This document shows, one piece after another, positions 10,196 through 20,352 of a DNA stretch of 64,000 bases. Both the position numbers and the translations under genes were made by a program. The number at the start of each line of letters is the position of its first letter. The first letter of the stretch is position 1. Origin of the DNA: Stutzerimonas stutzeri (GTDB lineage: Bacteria > Pseudomonadota > Gammaproteobacteria > Pseudomonadales > Pseudomonadaceae); assembly GCF_018138085.1 (NCBI RefSeq), contig NZ_CP073105.1, positions 62,001 through 126,000 of the forward strand, in the 5' to 3' direction. The notes beneath the pieces were generated by a model. The model did not search any database. It was given only the letters and a program-made list of their open reading frames with translations, and was not told the origin of the DNA.

Positions 10196-10752
10196 GGTTG
10201 GGTCTGCATTCGCCGCGGGTCGCGGCTCCCACTGGTTGGGCCCTGGCGGCGGTGCGGTTCTGGCTTTGGCTTTTGCTCTGTGGGAGGCCCGACCTCGGGG
10301 CGAAGCTTTGGCGCGCGCAGGCCGGCGGCCTGCATTCGCCGCGGGTCGCGGCTCCCACTGGTTGGGCCCTGGTGGCGGTGCGGTTCTGGCTTTGGCTTTT
10401 GCTCTGTGGGAGGCCCGACCTCGGGGCGAAGCTTTGGCGCGCGCAGGCTGGCGGCCTGCATTCGCCGCGGGGGCGCGGCTCCCACTGGTTGGGCCCTGGC
10501 GGCGGTGCGGTTCTGCTTTGGCTTTGGCTCTGTGGGAGGCCCGACCTCGGGGCGAAGCTTTGGCGCGCGCAGGCCGGCGGCCTGCATTCGCCGCGGGGGG
10601 TCGCGGCTCCCACTGGTTGGGCCCTGGCGGCGGTGCGGTTCTGGCTTTGGCTTTTGCTCTGTGGGAGGCCCGACCTCGGGTGAAGCTTTGGCGCGCGCAG
10701 GCTTGCGGCCTGCATTCGCCGCGGGGTCGCGGCTCTCACTGGTTGGGACCCC
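10196..10752. repeat. Tandem array of class B REP units, 126-bp period
   Basis: Five units begin with GCATTCGCCGCGG at 10206, 10332, 10458, 10584 and 10712, a spacing of 126, 126, 126 and 128 bases. Each complete unit holds two facing palindromic half-elements, CGCGGCTCCCAC and GTGGGAGGCCCGACC, and then GGGGCGAAGCTTTGGCGCGC; the last unit breaks off after the first half-element. The same GTGGGAG-CCGACC-GGGGCGAAGC element recurs in a second array at 31015-31490. Because 126 is a multiple of three, long spurious frames cross the array on both strands. No protein gene is credible here. Confidence 0.9.
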
Positions 10753-10776
10753 ACGGCGGTGTTGTGTTAGCGACCC

Positions 10777-11574
10777 TCAGCTGGGCCGCTGAATCACGCA
10801 GACGCGATCGGTGCACATCCCGGCCTCGCGCGTACCGACGCCTTCAGCCACTTCGCGGCCGGTAGGCCCGGCGCCGGTGGCGTTGTTGGTTGCCAGGGTG
10901 CCGGGGTAGTCGGTGCCGGCGCGCTTGGCGTCGCTGCCGACCTCGTAACGGCCGGTATCGACGGTCCCGGTCCTGTCATGCGCGGTCGGGTGCGCCTGGT
11001 CGGTCGGGCCGGCGCCGGCCGCATGGTCGAGGCGATCGGTCTGCGTCTCGCCCTGGCGCTCGTTGTGGTTGTCGGCGCTCGAGGTAGTGGAAGCGTTCCC
11101 GGCGAAATGCTTGTCCAGGTGGCTATCACCACCCGTGGCGCCGGCGTAAGGGCTGGTCGGACCGGCGTAGCCAGGCGTCGCGCTATCGCCGCCGCGCTCG
11201 TTGACGTTCAGGGCGCCGTTGTATTCCAGAGCGTCGCGAACCTTGACCAGCTCGTCGTCATCGCGCGCATCGACCGCGATCACCGTCGCGCCCCGGCGAA
11301 CCGCTTCGGGATAGGCCGTGGCATGGTGACGATGCGCTTCATGCGGCTGGTGGCCGAACAGGGACTTGAAGAAGTGGGCGACTTTGGACTCGTGATGCGT
11401 GCGGTCGACCGTACCGTCGGCGGTGGAATAGGGCTCATCGTAGCCATGGATTTCCGCGCTGTCGGCGCCCACCATATGAATCTGCTCGCGGGCGATGCCC
11501 CTCGACATCAGGTCGCCGTAAGTGCGACTGGCGTCGGTTGGCGTCGCGAACGCTGCTACCAGTGTGTGTCTCAT
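10777..11574 (-). CDS. General stress protein 17M-like domain protein
   Basis: The 265-residue protein opens with MRHTLVAAFATPTDASRTYGDL, matching the flavin-independent ferredoxin-like stress domain of the general stress protein 17M family. A second strand set lies around GATVIAVDARDDDELVKV. After residue 120 the chain is a low-complexity hydrophilic tail rich in Gly, Thr, Asp, His and Ala, probably disordered. The ribosome site (AGGTGAACC before ATG) is good. Family members are induced by osmotic or desiccation stress in other bacteria; the biochemical role is unknown. The tail is much longer than the domain and recalls hydrophilin-like protectants, which is inference. Confidence 0.75.
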   Translation of the reverse strand: MRHTLVAAFATPTDASRTYGDLMSRGIAREQIHMVGADSAEIHGYDEPYSTADGTVDRTHHESKVAHFFKSLFGHQPHEAHRHHATAYPEAVRRGATVIAVDARDDDELVKVRDALEYNGALNVNERGGDSATPGYAGPTSPYAGATGGDSHLDKHFAGNASTTSSADNHNERQGETQTDRLDHAAGAGPTDQAHPTAHDRTGTVDTGRYEVGSDAKRAGTDYPGTLATNNATGAGPTGREVAEGVGTREAGMCTDRVCVIQRPS

Positions 11575-11799
11575 GGTTCACCTCGCGTTGTGTAGACAAC
11601 TGGGTTATCCGAGCATTGCCCTGGACGCAGGACTGATGACCACGGCCGCTCTAACCATGGCAGCTCATCCGCTCCTCAGAGCAGCGCTCATGATTATTGG
11701 GTCTGGCGGGCCGGTCATAGTTCAGAAAATAAGCGGTAGCAGGGCGCAGTTGGAGCGGAGAATCGCCAACGTGCTTTTGTAAGCGGCATTGGCTGTTGG

Positions 11800-12550
11800 G
11801 GCTTTCGTGGGAGCGGTCTTGACCGCGAATGAAGTGATGCACGGCTACAAGCCAGTTTTTGCTCAATCGGTGTCGAGCTGCGAGGTTCCTGCCCAATCCG
11901 GCGTTGGCGCTTGCGCGGCGCGGTCACCCAATTCGCGGTCAAGACCGCTCCCACAAGTCCCCAATCCCACCGGGCCCGATCCAATAGGACCGGTGTTGTT
12001 CGGCCGCGGTACGGGAGCTGTGCTTTGTGAATGAAGCTACAAGACGACGCCATGGCAGACACAAACGGTCTTCGCTGCGGGGCTGTCGTGGGAGCGGTCT
12101 TGACCGCGAATGAAGTGGCGCACGCAGAGATCGGTACACAGGTAGCGATGGCTACAAGCCGGTTTTTTGCTCAAGCGGTGTCGAGCTGAGAGATTTCTTG
12201 CTCAGGCCGGCGTTTACGCTTGCGCGGCGCGGTCACCCAATTCGCGGTCAAGACCGCTCCCACAGAGTCCCAATCCTACCGGGCCCGCTCCCACAGGTCC
12301 GGTGTTGTTCGGCCGCGGTAAGGGAGCTGTGCTTTGTGATGGAGCTACAAGACGACGCCATGGCAGACACAAGCGGCTTCACTGCGGGGCTTTCGTGGGA
12401 GCGGTCTTGACCGCGAATGAAGTGATGCACGGGCTACAAGCCGGTTTTCGCTCAAGCGGTTTCGAGCTGCGAGAGTTTCTGCCCAATCCCCGGCGTTGAC
12501 GCTTGCGCGGCGTGGCCCCCAATTCGCGGTCAAGACCGCTCCCACAGGTC
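11800..12550. repeat. Class A REP array in about 290-bp tandem units
   Basis: Three copies of GTGGGAGCGGTCTTGACCGC lie on the plus strand at about 11807, 12088 and 12395, each followed 110-150 bases later by the inverted copy (near 11934, 12241 and 12522). The intervening DNA is also repeated, including CTACAAGCC, TGCTCAA and a stretch near GACGACGCCATGGCAGACAC. The units are therefore BIME-like segments of 281-307 bases duplicated in tandem. The hairpin core is GCGGTC-AA-GACCGC. The whole stretch 11575-12620 contains no plausible gene. Confidence 0.9.
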
Positions 12551-12624
12551 ACCACTCCCACAACGCTAACGCCGTAGCGGCGAGGCCGCTGGCGCGGCCT
12601 GCCTCGTTGGGTGAGCGTCTGAGG

Positions 12625-13467
12625 TCAATCCAGGTCAGCTGCGCTGTGGCGCTCGGCGGCCTGCTCCGATTCGTCGCCCCAGGTGCGGTTGACCTTGCGC
12701 CCGCGGATCACGGCGGGGCGTTCGGCCACTTCCGCGGCCCAGCGTTGGACGTGCTTGCAGTCCTGCACGGAAAGGAATTCACCAGCCTCGTACAGCTCGC
12801 CACGGGCCAGCACGCCGTACCAGGGCCAGATGGCCATGTCGGCGATGGTGTAGGCGTCGCCGGCTATGTAGCGGTTCTCGGCCAGTTGGCGATCCAGCAC
12901 ATCGAGCTGGCGCTTGACCTCCATGGCGTAGCGGTTGATCGGGTACTCGTACTTCTCCGGCGCGTAGGCATAGAAATGCCCGAAACCGCCGCCGAGGAAG
13001 GGCGCCGAGCCCATCTGCCAGAACAGCCAGTTCAGCGTTTCGGTGCGTGCGCGGGTTTCGCTCGGCAGGAAGGCGCCGAATTTTTCCGCGAGGTAGACCA
13101 GGATTGAGCCGGACTCGAACACCCGCAGTGGCTCGCCGTCGACGCTGTGATCGGCCAGGGCTGGAATCTTGGAGTTCGGGTTGATCTCGACGAAGCCGCT
13201 GCCGAACTGATCGCCATCGCCGATCTTGATCAGCCAGGCGTCATATTCCGCGCCACTGTGGCCGAGCGCGAGCAGCTCTTCGAGCATGATCGAGACCTTC
13301 ACGCCGTTGGGCGTGGCCAGCGAGTAGAGCTGCAGCGGATGCTTGCCGACCGGCAGCGCCTTCTCCTCGCGCGCGCCGGCGGTGGGCGCGTTGATGCTGG
13401 CGAACTTGCCACCTGAGGGTGCGTCGTGGGTCCAGACTTTCGGCGGTACGTAAGGGGTATCAGGCAT
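12625..13467 (-). CDS. yghU: Glutathione-dependent disulfide-bond oxidoreductase YghU
   Basis: The 280-residue protein has the N-terminal extension (YVPPKVWTHDAPSGGKFASIN) and thioredoxin-fold start (QLYSLATPNGVKVSIMLEEL) of YghU, a glutathione S-transferase family member. It then has NPNSKIPALAD and FESGSILVYLAEK, the glutathione-binding cis-Pro and Ser segments, and the GST helical domain ending in ADMAIWPWYG. Enzymes of this group bind two glutathiones and reduce small disulfides in the cytoplasm. The start at 13467 has AGGAG seven bases upstream; the TTG six bases earlier does not. It lies beside two aldo/keto reductase genes on the same strand. Confidence 0.92.
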   Translation of the reverse strand: MPDTPYVPPKVWTHDAPSGGKFASINAPTAGAREEKALPVGKHPLQLYSLATPNGVKVSIMLEELLALGHSGAEYDAWLIKIGDGDQFGSGFVEINPNSKIPALADHSVDGEPLRVFESGSILVYLAEKFGAFLPSETRARTETLNWLFWQMGSAPFLGGGFGHFYAYAPEKYEYPINRYAMEVKRQLDVLDRQLAENRYIAGDAYTIADMAIWPWYGVLARGELYEAGEFLSVQDCKHVQRWAAEVAERPAVIRGRKVNRTWGDESEQAAERHSAADLD

Positions 13468-13639
13468 GGGCAATCTCCTCGAGTGGGTACTGGGATGTGC
13501 AGCGCATGCTACGCGCCCTCACGGCGCTGTCGAAATCGAGCCGGTTGATATTGGTCATCGATGGGCGATGGTTTGTTCTATGTGGGTACCCCGTGCGGGT
13601 CAGCAGTCGAGGTGAGGCGGGTAGGGCTGTGGTGGTTCG

Positions 13640-13712
13640 CTGCATCCATCGGATGGGTCGGGCCGCGCAGGTGAAACCCGCCGAGCGCCGGTGATGGGTT
13701 GCACCCATCCTA
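13640..13712. repeat. Palindromic element of a further REP-like class
   Basis: The spacer between yghU and the aldo/keto reductase gene contains CATCCATCGGATGGGT around 13644 and a perfect hairpin GATGGGT-TGC-ACCCATC at 13693-13709 followed by CTACGGGGG. The half-site GATGGGT...ACCCATCCTAC is related to, but different from, the GTAGGGTGGGC class near 16.2 kb. It may be a degenerate REP or a weak terminator. Confidence 0.5.
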
Positions 13713-13743
13713 CGGGGGCTGGGCCAGCACACTGGTAACGCGG

Positions 13744-14724
13744 CTAGCTGAAACCCACCACCGAATGCGGCACATAGGGCGCTTCGAGCTCGGCAATTTC
13801 CTCGTCTGTCAGCCGCAGCTCGAGCGCCGCGACCGCGTCGTCCAGGTGATGCGGTTTCGAGGCGCCAATGATCGGGGCCGTGACCTCGGCTTTCTGCGCC
13901 ACCCAGGCGAGCGCCACCTGCGCCCGCGGTACGCCGCGCGCTTCAGCGACCCGCGCCACCGCCTCGACCACGCGCCGGTCCGCGTCCTCGCTGGCCTGAT
14001 ACAACGTGCGGCCAAAGTCATCGGTCTCGCTGCGGGCGCTGCCGGTGTCCCAGTCGCGGGTCAGCCGACCGCGCGCCAGCGGGCTCCACGGAATCACACC
14101 GATGCCCTCGGCCGCGCACAGCGGCAGCATCTCGCGCTCTTCCTCGCGGTTGAGCAGGTTGACGTGGTTCTGCATGCTGACGAAGCGCGTCCAGCCGTGG
14201 CGCTCGGCGGTGTACAGCGCCTTGGCGAACTGCCAGGCGTACATCGACGAGCCGCCGATGTAGCGCGCCTTGCCGGCCTTGACCACGTCGTGCAGCGCTT
14301 CGAGCGTTTCCTCGATGGGCGTGGCGTAGTCCCAGCGATGGATCTGGTACAAGTCGACGTAATCAGTGCCCAGGCGCTGCAGGCTTTCATCGATGGCGTT
14401 GAAAATGGCCTTGCGCGACAAGCCGCCATTGTTCGGTTTGTCGCGTAGCGGCATGTAGACCTTGGTCGCCAGCACCACCTCGTCGCGACGGGCGAAGTCC
14501 TTCAGGGCGCGACCGACGATCTCCTCGCTGGTGCCGTCCGAATAGGCGTTGGCCGTGTCGAAGAAATTAATGCCCAGCTCCAGCGCCTTCTGGATGAACG
14601 GGCGGCTCTGCGCCTCGTCCAGCGTCCAGGGGTGTTTGCCGCGGTCGGGGATGCCGTAGGTCATGCAGCCCAGGCACAGGCGGGACACCTTGAGCCCGGT
14701 CCGGCCGAGATTGATGTAGTCCAT
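13744..14724 (-). CDS. Aldo/keto reductase, YajO-like group
   Basis: A 326-residue NADPH-dependent oxidoreductase with the aldo/keto reductase barrel. The catalytic tetrad is visible as Asp and Tyr in FFDTANAYSDG, Lys in ATKVYMPL, and His in YQIHRWD. Phosphate-binding residues lie near the C-terminal IIGASKPHHL. The opening (MDYINLGRTGLKVSRLCLG) is typical of the YajO/Tas-type group that reduces aldehydes and ketones. It lies 24 bases after the second aldo/keto reductase gene, and GAGGAGG precedes its ATG, so the two probably form one operon. The natural substrate is unknown. Confidence 0.9.
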   Translation of the reverse strand: MDYINLGRTGLKVSRLCLGCMTYGIPDRGKHPWTLDEAQSRPFIQKALELGINFFDTANAYSDGTSEEIVGRALKDFARRDEVVLATKVYMPLRDKPNNGGLSRKAIFNAIDESLQRLGTDYVDLYQIHRWDYATPIEETLEALHDVVKAGKARYIGGSSMYAWQFAKALYTAERHGWTRFVSMQNHVNLLNREEEREMLPLCAAEGIGVIPWSPLARGRLTRDWDTGSARSETDDFGRTLYQASEDADRRVVEAVARVAEARGVPRAQVALAWVAQKAEVTAPIIGASKPHHLDDAVAALELRLTDEEIAELEAPYVPHSVVGFS

Positions 14725-14748
14725 TGAGCCTCCTCAGTTGAGTTGCGC

Positions 14749-15573
14749 CTAGTTGAGCGCTGACGGATCCGGGCCGATGCGCTGGCCGCGGTCCAGGGTG
14801 GCGATTTCCGAAATATCGTCCGCGCTGAGCGAGAAATCGAACAGGTCGAAGTTCTCGCGCAGCCGTTCGGCGTGGACCGACTTCGGAAAAATCACGAAGC
14901 CGTTATCCAGGTGCCAGCGCAGCACCACCTGCGCCGCGCTCTTGCCGTATTTCTCTGCCAAGGCCTTGATCATCGGGTCGCCCAGCATCTCGCCGCCGCG
15001 TGCCAATGGGCTCCAGGCCTCGGTGGCGATGCCTTTGGCGGCGTGATACTCGACCAATTCCTGTTGTTGCAGATAGGGATGCAGCTCGATCTGGTTAACC
15101 ACGGGCGTCTCGCCGGTCTCGGCGATCAGCAGTTCGATGTCCTGCACGCGAAAGTTCGACACGCCGATGGACGTGACGCGACCCTCTTCACGCAAGCGCA
15201 GGAAGGCCTTCCAGGTATCGAGAAATTCGCCGCGCTGCGGGCAGGGCCAGTGGATGAGGTAGAGGTCGAGCCGGTCGAGCTTGAGCTTCTTCATGCTCTT
15301 GTCGAAGGCCCGTAGCGTGCTGTCGTAACCCTGCTGGTCGTTCCACAGCTTGGTGGTGATGAACAGCTGCTCGCGCGGCAGCCCGGCGTCGGCGATGGCC
15401 TCGCCGACGCCTCCTTCATTCTTGTAAATCGCCGCGGTATCGATGTGCCGATAGCCGATCTCGAAGGCGTCCAGCACCGCCTGGCGGGTCTGCTCCGGTG
15501 GAATCTGGAACACGCCGAGGCCGAGCTGCGGGATCTGGTGAGCGTCTTTCAGAGCAATATTGGGAACCGTCAC
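14749..15573 (-). CDS. Aldo/keto reductase, DkgA/DkgB-like
   Basis: The 274-residue product fits the 2,5-diketo-D-gluconate reductase group: IPQLGLGVFQIP near the start, catalytic Asp and Tyr in RHIDTAAIYKNE, Lys in TTKLWNDQ, His in LIHWPCPQ, and the cofactor site IFPKSVHAERLREN. These cytoplasmic NADPH enzymes reduce methylglyoxal and other carbonyls. The start is GTG at 15573 with GAGGAGA upstream. It is first in a two-gene run with another aldo/keto reductase. Close to yghU and a cupin gene, the group looks like carbonyl or electrophile detoxification, which is inference. Confidence 0.9.
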   Translation of the reverse strand: MTVPNIALKDAHQIPQLGLGVFQIPPEQTRQAVLDAFEIGYRHIDTAAIYKNEGGVGEAIADAGLPREQLFITTKLWNDQQGYDSTLRAFDKSMKKLKLDRLDLYLIHWPCPQRGEFLDTWKAFLRLREEGRVTSIGVSNFRVQDIELLIAETGETPVVNQIELHPYLQQQELVEYHAAKGIATEAWSPLARGGEMLGDPMIKALAEKYGKSAAQVVLRWHLDNGFVIFPKSVHAERLRENFDLFDFSLSADDISEIATLDRGQRIGPDPSALN

Positions 15574-15733
15574 GAAGTCTCCTCACGGATTGAAATGTGG
15601 CGGATGTGTCCGCCTGCGGTTCTTATCCGACTGTGGAGGTGCGACTTTGATCGGTAGCAAAGGACGAAAGGAAGGGGCGACCGGGGGCCGCATGGCTGTG
15701 GTTTCGGTGCCATCTGATGCGGCGGCATCGCGT

Positions 15734-16063
15734 TCAGTCCACCACGAATAGCCGGGCGCCAACCAGGGTGGATGAGCGATGCGGCTCCGCGCCGTCTGCC
15801 ACCTGATAGCTCATGCCCGGCGTCAGGATAAAGCGGCGGCCGTCAGGCAGTTCGGTGTGCAGCTCGCCCTCCAGGCACAGCAGGATATGACCTTTGCTGC
15901 ACCAGTGATCGGCGAGATAGCCGGGTGTGTATTCGACCATACGCACCCGAATGGGTCCGAATTGCCGCGTGCGCCAATAGGCGGTGCCGGTCTCGCCTGT
16001 GTGTTCGGTGGGTTCGATGGTCGACCAGTCGGTAGTGGCGAAAGGGATGTTCTGGATGTCCAT
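15734..16063 (-). CDS. DHCW-motif cupin-fold protein
   Basis: The 109-residue single-domain cupin has the expected strands: VRMVEYTPGYLADHWCSKGH followed by LLCLEGELHTELPDG and MSYQVADG. His and other ligands lie in ADHWCSKGH, the motif that names the family. The start at 16063 has AAAGGAC upstream and begins MDIQN as in the family; the longer frame to 16150 would add an implausible Pro-rich leader. Function is unknown; cupins of this size often bind a metal and a small acid. It stands alone between the reductase operon and the RAYT remnant. Confidence 0.8.
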   Translation of the reverse strand: MDIQNIPFATTDWSTIEPTEHTGETGTAYWRTRQFGPIRVRMVEYTPGYLADHWCSKGHILLCLEGELHTELPDGRRFILTPGMSYQVADGAEPHRSSTLVGARLFVVD

Positions 16064-16106
16064 GAATGTCCTTTGATGGTCGATGGAGGGCAAGGGAATG
16101 GCGTGA

Positions 16107-16200
16107 CGTGGTGATGGTGGTGGGCTGAAGCGGAACGCCGCCCGGCCCACCCTACGTCGGTCTGCAGTTTGTAGTCTTGTAGGGTGGGCTTCAGCCCACC
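16107..16200. repeat. Class C REP palindromes on the 3' side of the RAYT remnant
   Basis: GTAGGGTGGGCTTCAGCCCA begins a perfect small palindrome (GTGGGCT-TC-AGCCCAC core) at 16179-16200. A second, degenerate pair lies at about 16110-16155 (GTGGGCTGAAG ... GGCCCACCCTAC). The same palindrome occurs at 16793-16856 on the other side of the transposase gene. This arrangement is typical of a RAYT and its cognate REPs. Confidence 0.85.
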
Positions 16201-16231
16201 AGGGCGGGGTTCTCGCTGTACACCGATTGAA

Positions 16232-16754
16232 TTATTCACCGAACGAGCCGCCCGCCCCGGCGCTACCCGCCCAATCGCTTGGCAATAGCCCTTTCTCCAC
16301 ATACCGATGGAAACTCGAATACGGCCAATCGGCGACTCGATCAACCAGCCCATGCTTGACCGGGTTGTAGTGAATGTAATCAACGTGGCGCTGCAGATCC
16401 GATTCGTCTCGAATCTGGTGTTCCCAGTAGCGGCGTTGCCAGTTGCCTTTCTCTCGTTTACACAACTGACTCGGGTTTCGGGGCGTGGCGGGGAGCTGTC
16501 GAGAAACGGAGCTCTTGCAGGCTCCAGCGGCCCGCGTAGTCAGCGTCGCCTTCAGGGAGCGTCCAGATGGCGTGCAAATGATCAGGCAGGATGCAAATGG
16601 CGAGCGTTTGAAAGGGGCGGGTGCGCTGAGTCAGGCCATAGGCGTGGCGAAGCCATTCGATCTCATCGATCAACAATTGGGAGCGGCGGTCGGCCAGCGT
16701 CACGGTGAAGAACCAGGTGCCACCGCGCACCTGGCTGCGGCGGTAGTTGGACAT
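16232..16754 (-). pseudogene. REP-associated tyrosine transposase (RAYT), frameshifted
   Basis: Two minus-strand frames join into one RAYT of the HUH/Y1 superfamily. The first, from ATG 16754 with AGGAGG upstream, carries the fold start TWFFTVTLADRR and the metal-binding histidines in LPDHLHAIW. The second carries RRYWEHQIRDESD, with the catalytic tyrosine region, and IHYNPVKHGLV. The upstream frame goes off course at about 16508-16514 (near GAGCTC); in the other frame the sequence continues SVSRQLPATPRNP into the C-terminal part, so an indel lies there. The intact family is about 170 residues. Class C palindromes flank it on both sides. It is probably inactive unless the frameshift is a sequencing error. 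Confidence 0.85.
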
Positions 16755-16792
16755 GGAGGCCTCCTTGCCTTCATGAGTGTGGATGAGCGTCT

Positions 16793-16856
16793 GGTGGGCT
16801 GAAGCCCACCCTACGGCACTCACATCAGAGTCTTGTAGGGTGGGCTTTAGCCCACC
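16793..16856. repeat. Class C REP pair on the 5' side of the RAYT remnant
   Basis: GGTGGGCTGAAGCCCACCCT at 16793-16812 and the inverted copy GTAGGGTGGGCTTTAGCCCA at 16835-16854 face each other across 20 bases. Each contains a perfect internal hairpin (GTGGGCT...AGCCCAC). They match the copy at 16179-16200 beyond the other end of the RAYT gene. Confidence 0.88.
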
Positions 16857-16901
16857 AATTGGTAGCTGAGCCGCACTCCGCGGTGCACCCTACAACGCAG
16901 C

Positions 16902-19115
<2,214 letters not shown>

Positions 19116-20000
19116 ATGAGCCAGGACCTTCCTCCGCTGAACGCCTTGCGCGCCTTCGAAGCGGCGGCCCGCCTGCAGAGCGTGAGCCAAGCGGCGATCG
19201 AACTCAGCGTCACCCACGGTGCTGTCAGCCGGCAGATTCGCCTACTGGAAGAACACCTCGGTGTGGCGCTGTTCAGCAAGGAAGGCCGTGGCGTAAAACT
19301 CACTGATGCCGGCGTGCGACTGCGCGATGCGGCGGGCGATGCCTTCGAGCGGCTGCGGGGAACCTGTGCCGAGCTGCGCCAGCAGACCGCCGATGCGCCG
19401 TTCGTGCTCGGCTGCCCAGGCAGCCTGCTGGCGCGCTGGTTCATTCCGCGGCTCGACCGGCTTAACCGCGAATTGCCGGACCTGCATCTGCAGCTATCGG
19501 CCAGCGAAGGTGAGCTGGACCCGCGCCGCGCCGGGCTGGATGCCACGCTCTGGTTTGCCGAGCCGCCTTGGCCGGCGGACATGCAAGTCCACGAACTGGC
19601 CGTCGAGCGCATCGGACCGGTGCTGAGCCCACACCATCCGCGCTTCGCCACGCTGAGTCAGGCGCGGCCGGAAGAGTTGCTTGGTGAACCACTGCTGTAT
19701 ACCGCTTCACGTCCGCAAGCCTGGCCGGCCTGGGCGTTGGGCAACGGCCTCGACCCGGCCCGCCTGGAGATGGGGCAGGGCTTCGAGCACCTGTATTTTT
19801 TGTTGGAGGCAGCCCTGGCGGGGCTCGGGGTCGCCATCGCGCCCCAGCAGCTGGTCGCCGACGACCTGGGTCAGGGACGCCTTCTGGCGCCCTGGGGATT
19901 CGTCGAGACGCGGGCGCGACTGGCGCTGTGGGTTCCGGCGCGGCGCGCTGATCGACGTGCCGCGATGCTGGCGGACTGGTTGCGTCGACAGCTGGTTTGA
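19116..20000 (+). CDS. trpI: LysR-type activator TrpI
   Basis: A 294-residue LysR regulator. The N-terminal winged helix-turn-helix is clear ([20 protein letters not shown], then [19 protein letters not shown]), and the effector domain starts near residue 90. Its start at 19116 gives the usual 290-300 residue length; upstream extension would read through REP sequence. Divergent orientation against trpBA is the known Pseudomonas arrangement, in which TrpI activates trpBA when indoleglycerol phosphate accumulates and represses itself. Confidence 0.93.
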   Translation: MSQDLPPLNALRAFEAAARLQSVSQAAIELSVTHGAVSRQIRLLEEHLGVALFSKEGRGVKLTDAGVRLRDAAGDAFERLRGTCAELRQQTADAPFVLGCPGSLLARWFIPRLDRLNRELPDLHLQLSASEGELDPRRAGLDATLWFAEPPWPADMQVHELAVERIGPVLSPHHPRFATLSQARPEELLGEPLLYTASRPQAWPAWALGNGLDPARLEMGQGFEHLYFLLEAALAGLGVAIAPQQLVADDLGQGRLLAPWGFVETRARLALWVPARRADRRAAMLADWLRRQLV

Positions 20001-20352
20001 CGAGTGCCGGGCATCGGCAATCTGAGCTGTCGCCAGCCGTTCAAATGGCGCTGCCGAGCGATAGGCTGAAGCGAGGGCCGCCCAGCCTGCCAGGGATGCA
20101 GGGTGGGTCAGCGACCGGGTTGATGGAGCTACAGGCTGCATCGGTAAACGCAGGATGCCTTCAGCCATCAGTTGAGTCTGGCGGCCTGATGCGCGGCGTC
20201 GCCCGCGCCATTACTTTTGCCGACCAATGGCGCGTCGTTTCGTCCGGCGCCGCTAAAACGCTACCGACCTTGCCGATACATTCGCCGATACCCCGTTCGG
20301 GGAATGCCTGGCGATGGCGCCGGCTATCTGCAGTCGTTCAAGGAGAACAGTG
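20001..20352. other. Intergenic region with a 9-bp perfect inverted repeat
   Basis: This 352-bp stretch between trpI and the subtilase gene has no credible gene. It contains CGCGCCATT at 20203-20211 and its exact inverse AATGGCGCG at 20225-20233, separated by 13 bases. No T-run follows, so an operator or attenuating hairpin is more likely than a terminator. The remainder shows no feature I recognise apart from AAGGAG at the 3' end, the ribosome site of the next gene. Confidence 0.5.

Noticed and set aside
10056..10754. Long frames on both strands at 10.06-10.87 kb encoding repeat peptides
   Set aside because: They are produced by the 126-bp class B repeats (126 is a multiple of three); no ribosome site or family match.
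11575..12620. Several 60-115 codon frames between the stress protein and yghU
   Set aside because: All run through class A REPs and their duplicated spacers; the same peptide pieces recur because the DNA is repeated.
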